Part shown: in pieces, positions 44,965 through 56,655 of the stretch
Layout: the number at the start of each line of letters is the position of its first letter
Numbering within the stretch: the first letter of the stretch is position 1
Source of the DNA: Anisus vortex
Lineage: Eukaryota > Mollusca > Gastropoda > Planorbidae
DNA length: 64,000 bases
NCBI GenBank assembly: GCA_949126835.1
Contig: OX421492.1
Span: 40,844,498-40,908,497, forward strand
Direction: 5' to 3'
Program-made: the position numbers and the translations under genes
The notes under the pieces: model-generated
What the model was told of the DNA's origin: nothing
Seen by the model: the letters and a program-made list of their open reading frames with translations, nothing else
Databases searched by the model: none

Positions 44965-46680
44965 TGAGATCAAGTGTGTGATGGAGCCAGCTGAGGTTTA
45001 ATATATTACAGAATTCATTCTTGAACTAAGTCATCTAGGTGTATTATCATACAACAGAAAATTAAATCTGTTGTATTAAATTATAAAACAACACACAAAT
45101 TACTGATTTAGAGCTTTTAAGCCAGTTAAAGTAGAATGACATTAATAATTCAAGTTTGGCTACCTTAAAATGCTAGGGCTCTGAAAAGAGACGCTTTTAA
45201 CTTGCTAGGTCAAAGACTTTGTTCTTTGAAAAGGAACAATGTGTTACTAGAGACAAAATAATGTTGCAGCCCTAAATAGGGCCGATGGTTTACTAGCTAC
45301 AAGAAAGTGTTGTTAGCCCCGAAAAGATCCTATGTGTTATTACATATGATAGACAGTTAGTTGTAGCCATTAAAAGGGCTGTTGTTTTCTAACTAACTGA
45401 AAAAATTAGTGGCCTTGAAAAAGGGCCGATGTGTTACTAGAAAAGACCAGCCGTATTTCTAGATACCATAAACTGTTGTAGCCATAAAAAGACCTGCACT
45501 ATTTCTAGATACGATAAACTGTTGTAGCCACTGTTGTAGCCATGAAAAGACCAGCAGTGTTTCTAGATACGATAAACTGTTGTAGCCATAAAAAGACCTG
45601 CACTATTTCTAGATACGATAAACTGTTGTAGCCATGAAAAGACCAGCAGTGTTTCTAGATACTATAAACTGTTGTAGCCATGAAAAGACCTGCACTATTT
45701 CTAGATATTATAAACTGTTGTAGCCATGAAAAGACCAGCACTGTTTCTAGATACGATAAACTGTTGTAGCCATGAAAAGACCAGCAGTGTTTCTAGATAC
45801 GATAAACTGTTGTAGCCATGAAAAGACCAGCACTGTTTCTAGATACGATAAACTGTTGTAGCCATGAAAAGACCAGCAGTGTTTCTAGATACGACAAACT
45901 GTTGTAGCCATGAAAAGACCAGCAGTGTTTCTAGATACTATAAACTGTTGTAACCATAAACAGACTTGCACTATTTCTAGATATTATAAATTGTTGTAGC
46001 CATGAAAAGACCAGCATCTTTTCTAGATACGATAAACTGTTGTAGCCATGAAAAGACCAGCAGTGTTTCTAGATACTATAAACTGTTGTAGCCATAAAAA
46101 GACTTGCACTATTTCTAGACATTATAAACTGTTGTAGCCATGAAAAGAGCTTCTGTTTTACTAGGTAGGCTACGTGAAAGTGTTGCTATATGTAAAATAG
46201 GCCCCTGTTTATTTGCTAAATCAAAGTATTGGTTGCCCCAGAAAAGCGTAGCTGTGTTACTAGATACAATAAACCGTTGTAGATATAAGAAGGGCCAAAG
46301 TTTTACTTGCTATGTCAAAATGTTGGTTGCTCTGAAAAGAGCCGCTGTGTAACTATATACGATAAATTTTTGTCGCCTTGAAAAGGGCTGCTGTTTTACT
46401 TGCTACCTGAACGTGTTTGTAACCTTGAAAAAGGTTGCTGTGTTACTAGATACATGAAATTGTTGTAGCCAGAATTACACAAGATAATATTATCTTTTGT
46501 GTAACCTTATCAAGTCAAATGTGTGATGGAGCCTGCTGAGGTTTAATGTATTACATAATTCATTCTTGAACTAAGTCAGTCATCTAGGTTTATTGTCGTC
46601 ATACAACAGAAAAGTAAATCAGTTGTATTGAAATAAAAATAACAACACACAATTGGGAGTTTTAGAAACTACAGTAGGAT
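44965..46680 (+). repeat. Diverged 45/90-bp repeat array, block 1
   Basis: From about 45180 to 46490 roughly 28 units of 45-46 bp follow each other. The best conserved part (45420-46140) reads TTTCTAGATACGATAAACTG, TTGTAGCCATGAAAAGACCA, GCAGTG. Outer units are older and read GCCCTGAAAAGGGCCGCTGT plus TTTACTTGCTAGGTCAAAGT. The block is bracketed by a related segment at 44965-45150 and 46508-46680 (GTGTGATGGAGCC...GAGGTTTAAT). No open frame of meaning. Confidence 0.9.
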
Positions 46681-46689
46681 GAAAATATA

Positions 46690-48163
46690 TGTAACAGGGT
46701 GGGGGGAAGAGGGGGGGTAATTAATTTAAATTCATAGTTCATGGTTACTACCAATTAAAGAGGGTTGTGGGTAAAGGACAGCAATCATAACTAAATACAT
46801 CTAAACTAGGGCACGAGGGGACTTTGGGCTTCTGTGACACTTCCGTTGGGACAGAAGGATTATTACAATCTAAACAGACCAACAACACTGAACACTAAAC
46901 ATAAAACACTAAAATCATATTCAAATTACAAATTACTGTTTATTCATGGAAATTCACTTGTCCCATTAAAGGGAACATAAAAATCATAAAAACAAATTAA
47001 ACCCCAACAATAAACCTATACTATCTAAACTCTATAAACATACTGTAAACCCTCACAAATAATAACCAACTTAAACTCCCCACTAAAAAAAACTAACTTC
47101 AACTCCCCACTAAAAACCAAACTTCAACTCCCCACTAAAAACTAAACTTCAACTCCCCACTAAAAACCAACATAGGCCGACATTACGACCTACAATATAA
47201 TAGAATAGAAATAGAGAAATAAAAATACACATTAGAACATGGTCATCTATATACATAAGCATAATATATATATACTATATACAGTAAATAAAAACTACAT
47301 AGCATAGTCCCAACTATAACCAGTTCAAACATGAACCTATACTCCTTGTACATCTTATAACATAATATGAATTATGACATAAGAATCAACTCAGCTCTAG
47401 TCAATGAAGACTAGAACAAGACAACACCGCTCTATACTCTGTACCACAGAGTTAGGCCACTCACTGGTTAATACATACCAGTTAAAACCAAGCATGAAAT
47501 AAAAACATCTACCATAACTTATTCCCATGCCGGCCATTAAAGGCAACATTACATTAAAATAATAATATACATGAACTAAAAAAGAAATATACATTTAAAA
47601 AGCCAACATGGCGGCTAATGTTCCTTCCCAAACCTCCAACTTAATCCATTCCCATCAATGAAATTACCAACGTAACTGATGACAACTCTACCTCTCGCTC
47701 TAACTAATTTCAAAATGACTATTTCCTGTTGACTAAAGTGGTAATCCTTATTCTAAATTTCTAATTGCTAAATATCTACAAATCTACCTTATGTACAACC
47801 CTATATTAAATTAAACTACAATAAAAATTCTACCTATTACTTTAATTAAACTACACTAACGAAAACCCAATTTAAGACAATCAGAAAAAGAATTCCGAAA
47901 AATGACGCAAGACCTAGCCGCTTAACCTCGTTTCAGGGCTTTCACAAAATACAAAACAATATTTACATACATCATTTTTATATCAAACAGTCCCCCAAGT
48001 CTATATCTATATTACAAATAATAAAATATATTTACATTAAAAGTTAATTACTTACATTCTCACAAATCATAACACGCTCAGAGCACAGAAACACATTCAA
48101 AACAGACCACTCATACAGCACAAAGCAATTAATCACACTTTTAATTTAAGTCACCGACCTACA
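46690..48163 (-). mobile_element. Solo LTR, 1474 bp, related to the LTR element at 31992
   Basis: Plus-strand ends are TGTAACAGGG and GACCTACA, with TATA duplicated on both sides (46686-46689 and 48164-48167). Read on the minus strand the right end is AATTAATTACCCCCCC... and closes in GTTACA. This parallels the AGTTAATTCCCCCCCTTACA end of the 1465-bp LTR. Length, 4-bp duplication and end style agree. Interior sequences are largely different, so it is another family or subfamily. A short tandem repeat (AACTCCCCACTAAAAACC) lies at 47070-47165. Confidence 0.65.
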
Positions 48164-49148
48164 TATATAAAACCAACATTAGGAGGAAAATATATAAAAG
48201 AATATTTGGGAATGGACACAAGAAATATATAAAGAGATGTTCGGAATTACTAAAGAGAAAACATTATTGGAACATTGCTTTTTCTGTGAAGTAAAATATT
48301 ATGAAATATTTAAAGTTTTAGTTATCACGTTGAAAGAACACTTCATCTAATTATTTGTTCATTAACTCTTGTTAAAATTTTTTAAAACATCGATTCAAAT
48401 GAATGTATGTTCAATTTCGTGTATTAACAATAGTTTTTGAACAACTTAGACGGAATGTTTGATAATAATAAACATTTTATGACAACGTGCTCAATACTTT
48501 TATAGAACGCCATATAATCGATTGGTTTAAATTCAATTTCAGTTATTGACATACATCTATAAGATTGTATCAATTCTTTCTGAATATAAAACATGTTTAT
48601 TATATTATATTATTATTATATTAGAATGGTTTAAATTTAATTTCAGTTATTGACATACATCTATAAGATTTTATCAATTCTTTACTGAATATTAAACTTA
48701 AAATGTTACTAAATTTACTGAAAGCAATTTATAATGATAATACTTGTATTTGTAAAGCGCTGCCAACAAACATAATGTAAACTCACAGCGCATTTAACAT
48801 TAAGCAACAAGCTAGTAAAAACAATGATATTATCTAGGTTTAGGCTAAAAGGGATATAGAGAGAATCTTAAGACAAAACAAACATAACACAAAGCATATA
48901 AATGTAGCAATAACCGACCGACTTAATATTAAAGTAAAACAGCGGGGAGGGGTGAGGAGGACTAAACATGTTTATTATATTATATTTTTATTATATTAAA
49001 ATGGTTTACATTTTATTTCAGTTATTGACATTCATCGATACGATGTTTTCAATTCCTTTCTGAAATTTAACTTGTTTCAGAATTTACTGAATTTCAAATG
49101 GGAGAGAAACGGATTGAAATTTAGATGGAACATAAAAAATTTGGAAAA
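48164..49148. repeat. Region with three copies of a ~115-bp AT-rich repeat
   Basis: Copies at about 48525-48600, 48625-48700 and 49000-49075 share TTTCAGTTATTGACATACAT and a TATAAGAT/TATCAATTC part. Between them, 48735-48960 holds a mixed-sequence insert starting ATACTTGTATTTGTAAAGCG, of a kind common in invertebrate interspersed repeats. No gene seen. Confidence 0.5.
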
Positions 49149-49628
49149 GGGGGGGGGGGGGGGTAGTTCGCTGTTTTACTAGCTACGTGAAAGTGTTGGT
49201 AGCCGAAGAATATGGCCTATATATTTACTAGTTAGGTCAAGGTTTAGTAGCGCTGAACAGGGGCGCTATTTTACTAGACATGTCGAAGTGTAGTAGACTT
49301 GGAAATGGCCACTGTCTAATTAGTAGGCAATGTCAAAGTATTATGGCCTAACAGCTTTTAGCAAAGGTCCATACTAATCTGAAAAAAAATATTCCTGTGT
49401 GTCTTTCAACAATGAAAACTGAATACATTTAACCACAGATATATCTACCATTCACGTATTGACACGACAGATGACGAGATAGATATTCAAAGCCGAGACG
49501 ATATAAATTTTACTGGAATATTTAAAAAAGGAGTGAGGATTTAAAGGAGAGAGGAGATAATTAAAAATTTGGGTAAGAAGCGAAATGATGAGATAACTGT
49601 GGGTAACAATATGGCTATACATGTAACT

Positions 49629-51117
49629 GAGCGGTTCCCAGCCTGTGGATCGCGACCCCTTTGCGGGTCGAACGACCATATTACGGGGGTCGGCTGCGGG
49701 GTGTACGTATGAGGACCAGACACAAATGTGTAGAGAGTTGATGTGTTAATAGCATCTTCTCAGTTAAAAGCAGATACTGTGTTGAAAACAGCAGTATTGG
49801 ATTGGCAATAAAACGACACTTAATGAATATATTGAATGCTGCTCGGACTTGATTGCAACGTAACATTTCATATTAAATGAGTTACCAAAAGTCATCGGAA
49901 CTCACTATATGATTTAACAGCAAATATTAGCGACGACGACACTACCAAAAGAGTTACAAGAAGTAATAAAAAGCGTCAGAAGTAGTGTCAATTTTGTAAA
50001 GACGATCACTTTACTTTAAACAGTGGACTGTTCTCGCAACTGTTCAACGAGTTGGAGGTGATGAAATGTTCTATTAAATACTGAAGCGAGGCGGTTGTCG
50101 AAAGGAAAAGTTTTAAAATGTGCTTTTGAGCTTTGTGGTGAACTCAAAACATTGTAAAATCAGAAAGCAAGACCGCAGCTCGAAGCACTTTTCGGCGATA
50201 AAAGTGAACCTGCTGAAAATAACTTACTTAGTTGACATCTTTGCCATCTTGAATGAGTTAAATTTATCACTCCAAGGATCAAATGTAACATGCTTTAATT
50301 TGTCCAAAGAGATCCGATCATTCCAAATGAAACTTTAGCTTTGGCAAAACACATTGGATTTAAAATAAAATTTACATATTGCCTGCCTTATCTGCTTTCT
50401 TAGACAATAAAAAAAAAAGATATGACATTGAACCAGACGAAAGGAATACGATAATTTTTGTGGAAAAATCAAATCTACCTAACACCTCATATACACTTAC
50501 CAGAAGCCCATTCCCAGTGAAAGTTGATGTTCCCTAGACAGCACAAGAGGAGTTCATTAAACTTATTAACATTCATATAGCGAAAACCAATTTCTCTACA
50601 ATGCCAATTACCAAATTCTAGATAAAGTGTTTTCAGCCATATACTATTCTGACTGAGTCTGTGTTGCGCATTCTTGTTACATTTCTATCAAAATATCTTT
50701 GTGAAACATTGTTTTCCAGCATGCTGGTTATCAAGTCAAAATACATAAATAGATTTGTTAAAGAAGATGATCTTCGTTGTGCTCTCGCGAAGATTGCTCC
50801 GAGAATGTCTGATCCGAAGAGAAAGATGCAATTTCAAACTTAGCATTGACTTTTGTGTTGTAATTACAAAATATATAACTGACAATAAAGGTATAATTAC
50901 AAATTGTTTTGTGTGATTAATCGTTATGCTTTAATTATGTTCAATTTAATTATGTTCAATTTGTAGTGAAAATGCATCCTGTATTTCAATTACTATTCTT
51001 AATAGTAGCAAATTACAATAATACGATAGCGACGAAAATAATTGCATGTTTAGGGTTCGCCACAATGTGTAAAGCTGTATTAAGGGGTCGCGGCGTCAAA
51101 AAGGTTGGGAATCACTG
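49629..51117 (+). mobile_element. Decayed hAT transposon with transposase remnants (ZBED5-like)
   Basis: Ends GAGCGGTTCCCAGCCTGTGG and, reverse-complemented, CAGTGATTCCCAACC, both followed by CGCGACCCC. The 8-bp duplication is ATGTAACT/ATGTAACG (49621-49628, 51118-51125). The inside keeps pieces of a hAT transposase: a stretch near 50220-50300 with YLVDIFAILNELNLSLQGSN and one near 50720-50830 with IKSKYINRFVKEDDLRCAL. Both match the ZBED5-like family as I remember it. Several stops and frame changes mean it is dead. Confidence 0.85.
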
Positions 51118-51189
51118 ATGTAACGGATGTAACTGATATTGTCATTGACAGTATGATGGTACTGATGTTTGACCAAAATAAACAAAAAT

Positions 51190-53360
51190 GTAATCTTCCT
51201 TAAAATGTCCACTTTTAAACCAGTTAAAGAAGGACGAAATTGATAATTCAAGATTGTCAGGCTGTGAGCTTGCTAGGTCAAAGAGTTGGTTCCCTGAAAA
51301 GGGCCGAGGTTTTACAAGCAACGTGAAAATGTTGATGGCCTTTAAATGGCCGATATTTTATTTGCTGGTCAAATTATCGGTGGCTCTCAAAAAGGTTGCT
51401 TTTTTAATTTTTACTTGCTAGGTCGACGTGTTGGTGGCCGGTTTTACTTTCTAGGTTAAAGTTTTGCTGGTGCTGAAAAGGGCCGAGGTGTTAATAGAGA
51501 CGAAAAATGTTGTAGCTCTAAAAAGGGCCGCTGTTTGTAAAATGATGCTTGGCATGATAAGAGCCGATGTATTACAAATTTGGATAAACTGTTGTTGCCA
51601 TTAAAAAGGGCTGCTTTTTTTACAACCCATTTGAAAATTATTCTTGGCACGAAAAGATCCGATTTGCTACAAAATACGATAAACTGTTGTTGCCATTAAA
51701 AAAGGCTGATGTTTCACAAACCATTTGAAAATTATTCTTGGCACGAAAAAAACCGATTTGTTACAAAATATGATAAACTGTTGTCGCCATTTTAAAAAGA
51801 TGCTGATTTACAAACTACGTAAAAGTTTTGTAACGATGAAAAGAGACGATGTTTTACTTGCTTGGTCAACATTTCGGTGGCCCTAAAAAGGGCTGATGTG
51901 TAAATAGAGACGAGTAAATGTTGCAGCCCTAAAAAGGGCCGCAGCTTTACTACCAAGTTGAAAATGTTGGTGGCCCTGAAAGTAGCCGATTATAATAATA
52001 ATAATAATAATATTCATTTTTTATAACACTTCTATCCATGCTATTACATTTACTTTTTTAATTTAGCATGCTCAGTGCGCTCTTGGTGTGAATTGCAGTG
52101 GCAGATGTATTAGTATGTAAGTATGTATCTCTTGCCCAAGAGAAATGTCTTAAGTTCTTTTTAAAAGACTGTCTTATCTCAGAGTGTCTGAGGTAAACTG
52201 TTTCATAATGAATGCGCCACATATTCAAATGAGCGCACTCCTAGGTATTTCTTTTTATGTCCAGTCACACTGGGAGTTTCAAGGAGTGACCATTAAAAGG
52301 GCCGCTGTTTTACTTGCTATGTCAAAAAGTGGGTGGCCTTGAAAAAGAACCTCCGTGTTACCAGATACGATAAATTGTCAAATGATGTAGCCACGAAGAG
52401 GACACCATTTTTTTAGCCAACTGAAAGTGTTGATAACCCTGAAAATTGCTTGATCAAAGTGTTGGACTTGAATGAGCCGATGTTTTAAATATATATGTGA
52501 AAGTATTTGTGACTATAAAAAGGGCCGCTCTTTTACTTGCTGGGCTAAAGTGTTGGTAGCCCCTGAAACGTCCTCTGTTTTACTAGATACGATTAACTGT
52601 TGTAGCCATGAAAAGGGCTGCTGTTTTACCAGCTACGTAAGTTTTACTTACTTGGTCAAAGTGTGGCCTTGAAAATTAGCCATTGTGAAGCTAGATTTGA
52701 TAGACAGATGAAGAAGCACTGCAATGCTCAGATACTTTACTAGCTACTAGAAAGTGTTTGAGGCCCTAAAAATTGCCGCTGTTTTACTTGCTTGGTTAAA
52801 GTATTGTTTTCCCTTCAGACGTCCGCTGTGTTACTTGGTACGATAAACTGTTGTAGCCAACAAAAGAGTCGGAGTTTTAATAGGTACATGAAAGATTTTC
52901 GTTGTTAAAAAAATGGGCGGCTTTTTTATTTGCTAGCTCTAAGTGTTGGTGGTCCTAGAAACAGTCAATAAACTGTTGTAGCCCTGGAAAGAGCCGCTGT
53001 TTTACTATTTACGATAAATTGTAGGTTGAAGCCATAAAATAAGCCACTTATTTATAGCTAATGTAAAGTAATTGTAGCCCTTACAAGGGCCGCTGTTTTA
53101 TTTGCTTGATCAAAATTGTTGTGGCCCTCAAAATGGCCGATGTATTACAAGAAACGTAAAAGTGTGGGTGGCCATGAAAATAAGGCCGCATTTTTTATTT
53201 AATAGATCAAAATGTTGATGACTCTGAAAAGGGTCGATGTTAAACTAGAAAAGATAAACTGCTTTAGCGTGTTTGTGGACCCGAAAGGGGCGCTGTTTTA
53301 CTTGCTAGGTTAAAGTGTTGGTGGTCCTGAAAAAAGCCGTTGTGTTACTGGATGCGATAA
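51190..53360 (+). repeat. Diverged 45/90-bp repeat array, block 2
   Basis: The left edge (CCAGTTAAAG...GATAATTCAAG at about 51215) repeats the left edge of block 1 (about 45120-45150). Units alternate between a ...GCTAGGTCAAAGTGTTGGTG form and a ...GATACGATAAACTGTTGTAG form, with GCCCT-NAAA-AGGGC between them. They are strongly diverged. An interspersed repeat (51985-52295, starting with (AAT)n) splits the block. A short piece of the same family sits at 49165-49330. Confidence 0.85.
51985..52295. repeat. Interspersed repeat within the array
   Basis: Begins (AAT)6, then TTCATTTTTTATAACACTTC, and contains AGCATGCTCAGTGCGCTCTT. It interrupts the 45/90-bp array, so it is younger than it. It is probably a SINE-like or MITE copy; no paired ends were found. 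Confidence 0.45.
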
Positions 53361-53364
53361 TATA

Positions 53365-53960
53365 TAATTCATCAGTGGAACAAGGAACCTTTACAACATG
53401 CTGGAAGACTGCAATTATTAGACCACTGAAGGCTGGGCTAGACCTAATTTGCTAATAACTACATAATTTGCCTTTCCTTGCAAACGTTTTAGAAAAGGCA
53501 TCTCTCTTTCAACTAATGGCGCACGGCGATAAAAATTATCTAATTTTTGATTATCAATCTGCATACTACCACAGTATAGTTGTGAAACTACTCTGGTCAA
53601 ATTAATAAATGACCTATGGGCAACGGAACATCTGAATATACAGCTTTTGATACAGTAGATCATGTTATTTTAGTATCTGTGTCGGCATCAAAGTACAAGC
53701 TCTAAACTGGCTTGACAGCTATTTAAATTTATGACAAAGAAGTAAATGTTGCAGAAACGTACTTTGAACCACAAAAATTGACTTTTTCAGTCCCGCAGAG
53801 TTTCGTATGCAGGGCCAGTGCTCTATCTGCTATATGCATTCACGATGCAAGAAGAAATTGTACAAAACATAGATTAATTTTTTCCTAAGTAGAATACGGG
53901 CGTGGAACAAACAGGGAAAACCAGTGACTTAACATCATTTAAAAGATTGATCCTTAGGTG
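53365..53960 (+). pseudogene. CR1-like LINE ORF2 relic, internally deleted
   Basis: Translated pieces with frame changes read TCWKTAIIRPLKAGLDL, NLPFLANVLEKASLFQLM, YLIFDYQSAYYHS, DTVDHVIL and a degraded VPQ(G)S motif. This is the reverse-transcriptase core of CR1-like LINEs (WK.A.V.PL.KK.G, NYRPVSNLPFLSK..EK, HQSA(Y/F)R, VPQGSVLGP). Motifs around the catalytic YADD are missing. The end (53890-53960, GGGAAAACCAGTGACTTAAC) matches the LINE at 9580-9620. Confidence 0.75.
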
Positions 53961-54184
53961 AGCTATCATATCCTACCAAGCTTTAGATATACTGAATAAC
54001 AGGCCGTGGACCAACTTGTTAGCTGTCTTGGTGGGTGAGGGTCTATATCTTTTATAAAAGTGCCTCATAAAATCTACGAAATGACTCCAAAAAGAAAAAC
54101 GAACATAGAGCACTCTAAGACTAAACACGGACAGATGAGACCATTAGCTAGGGATAGCAGTCAGAAAGAAGAGAAAACTCTAAT

Positions 54185-54240
54185 ATCTTATCTTATTTTA
54201 TACATTACATACGCTCCTAATATATAAGATAAGATAGGTC
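54185..54240 (-). mobile_element. LINE/SINE 3' tail fragment
   Basis: The minus strand reads AGGAGCGTATGTAATGTATA and then (ATAAG)n, matching the tails at 9690 and 7705. Only the tail is left. Confidence 0.5.
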
Positions 54241-54359
54241 ATTTTAAACTATGGAGCTGTAAAACATAAAAAAGTTTACCTTCTACAAATGCAATAGAAA
54301 TGAGAACCATATAAATTAGAATAATTTCTAAATTTATTTGTTCATGTTTAGATAAAACC

Positions 54360-54836
54360 ATTAAATTTTTTCAAATGTTCTCCAGAGGCAGATTTGAAGC
54401 CATCTACCATACTATGATGCATTTTGGAGATGTAGAGTCAGTGGGAAAGACCAAAATAGAGCCAGTTTTAAGCACACTAATAGCTAGGTTCCATGATGCA
54501 TTTTACCCGTTCCAGGACCTAGCTATTGATGAAATAGTAATTGGCTATAATGGTCGCTGGAAGCATAAACAGTGTAACGCTCCCAAGCACAGTAAATATC
54601 ATATAAAAACCTTTGGACTGTGCGACTCGACCACTGGCTATGTCTATTCTGTGTTGACATAATTTGGACAAGATACGTTATTCATCACTAACGACCGAAC
54701 AAGCCAGACGGTAAAGGTGTTTGAGTATTTGCTTCAAGGTGTTGGGAGAAGACACCAGGTTTTCGCTGATCGCTACTATACTGTTGACATATTTGCTAGG
54801 AAAGGGTATCGACTACACAGGTACTCTAAACTCTAA
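54360..54836 (+). pseudogene. piggyBac-type transposase relic
   Basis: From 54375 a 95-codon frame reads FSRGRFEAIYHTMMHFGD, FYPFQDLAIDEIVIGYNGRW and TFGLCDSTTGYVY. After an in-frame TAA (54660-54662) the same frame continues with FADRYYT and stops at 54833-54835. This matches the DDE transposase domain of piggyBac (R...I...LHF.D, LSIDE.M..FKGR, K..(V/L)CDS.TGY, (D/N)..Y(T/S)). The N-terminal third and C-terminal cysteine-rich part are missing and TTAA-flanked ends were not found. Confidence 0.85.
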
Positions 54837-55202
54837 ACATTAACAGAAAAAATGTCCCTATTATTTGAACGCAGTCCTCTTTTCTCTTAAGTGTGTAGCT
54901 CGACCATGGATCTCATGTTCTGGGGATATTGACCATGAAGGCTTTTTATAGAGCATAGTCATAACTTAGAATTTTATCCTAAGTGCTATGGGTAACCAGC
55001 ACAGTTTTTTTTAGAAAGGTTAATGAGTTTTCTTCAGAGCAATTTTCGCAGCCATAATTTGGACACTTTGTAGTTTTTTTCAAATCACACTCTGGCAGTG
55101 CAATGTATAGACAGTTCACGTAGTCTAGATGCGAAATTACCAGGCCTACGATTAATTTCTCACATAGTTATAAGAAACATCTAGAACTAAGCTACTTGGT
55201 TG
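54837..55202. other. Spacer, nothing assigned
   Basis: Mixed AT-rich DNA between the piggyBac relic and a hAT MITE. No frame or repeat recognised. Confidence 0.4.
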
Positions 55203-55210
55203 GCCTACAA

Positions 55211-55424
55211 CAGGGGTCGGCAACCTACGGTACGCTTTCTAGACTTGGCACGCAGAGCGATTTTCAATGGCACGCGGCAGACGCCCCCCCCCCCCAATTG
55301 GCAATTGAAGTACCTTCTACAATAGTTTAGGTGATAAAGCATGATGAATTGTGGACATTTGGCACGCTCAATGAGTTAGAAATCTTATTTTGTCACACAG
55401 TTATCAAAAGGTTGCCGATCCCTG
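55211..55424. mobile_element. Short hAT MITE, 214 bp
   Basis: Ends CAGGGGTCGGCAACCT and, reverse-complemented, CAGGGATCGGCAACCTTTT. Target duplication GCCTACAA/GACTACAA (55203-55210, 55425-55432), one mismatch. GGCACGC motifs occur in the left half and TTGGCACGCTC in the right half. A 12-base C run lies at 55284-55295. Related in its ends to the MITE at 8052. Confidence 0.85.
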
Positions 55425-55853
55425 GACTACAATTTCGTAACAATATGATAGTAGATCAGTTTTTTCTTGCACAACAGTTTGATCTCTCTCACTCGTTCTC
55501 TCTGTGTGTGACGTGATACTAAATATGTATGATACTACATAGGAGAGTTCTATACATGAAATTCGGCAATGATAGTGCCCCGAGATATTAAACCATGATC
55601 GTAACATTTACAGCGGAACATAGCTAGCAACCGGCGTCACCACAAATAATTGGTGCTAGGGTATCGGCAAACCGAGATTTTCATCCAAAATCAATGAACT
55701 TGAAAAAAAGACAACAAAGTAGCGACAGAACCCTCCAATAATTATTTAGGATTGATTTCTTGCATACCATTCGACCAGGTCATTGTACGGAGTCATTCAA
55801 TATTAAGACCTAGCATTTTTTTTTAAAGTTACATCAGATCTGTATCCCTTTTT

Positions 55854-55985
55854 TAGCATTTTAATTTATCTTTGGTTGCAGTCTTTTCAAGTTTGATTAG
55901 AATTATATTTACTCTGATTTGTGCAGGCAACCCATTCCATACCCACATACCCCTCGATAAGACAGATACCTGCATAAAGAACAAG
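55854..55985 (-). mobile_element. Probable LINE ORF2 C-terminal fragment
   Basis: On the minus strand one frame reads RGMWVWNGLPAQIR and ends KLEKTATKDKLKC before a stop, like the ...WN.LP..... ends of CR1-type ORF2. It is too short for firm assignment. Confidence 0.4.
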
Positions 55986-56517
55986 AAAATTATTATTGTT
56001 ATTTCTGTGTTTTTTTAAAGTATTTTATTGGAATATTGTTGTTTTTTACGCCAATAACTAGATTGATTAAGTCACCCCAAAGTCCGAAGTTCACTTTCTC
56101 TACTTTGAAAAGGGTTTGCTAATTGAACTTGTCTCATTAAATTCATTTACACCTTAATTCTCTAATTTGTTAATTTCTCTAATTCTAGCAATAAAAGCAC
56201 TCGTATACATCATGTACATTAATGCAAAAGTCTGAAAGCGTAATTTTGTTATATTATCCGCTTTGAATTCGGAAAGCTACAAAAGTAAAAAAAATGTGTG
56301 CCCGGAAATATCATTTCGGTCAGGTTGAGAATTCAAGACTGCGGAGAAAGGAAGGGGAAAAAATTGTCCCAGAGTTTAAATGTAAGTATTGATTCAACAG
56401 CATTGCCGTATCGGGCCGAAAGCCTGAAATTAAATCAGCAAGTGTTGGATGTCCCAGTAATGTTTGGTTTTACTCTCTGCTATTCTTAATACATCAACAT
56501 GTGTGGGTAAGAAAGAG

Positions 56518-56655
56518 GCAAGGGGGAGATTAAGAAAGAAAAAGTGAGAAACAGAGAGAGAGAGAAAAGAGAGAGAAAAAAGAGAGAGAGAGAGAGAAAC
56601 AGAGAAAAAGAGAAAGTTGAGCAAGAAAGTGGGAAAGAGAGAGAGAGATGGGGGG
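56518..56655 (+). repeat. GA-rich simple sequence
   Basis: Almost pure purine tract of GAGA, GAAA and GGGA words. Open frames on either strand here are low-complexity translations. Confidence 0.9.
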
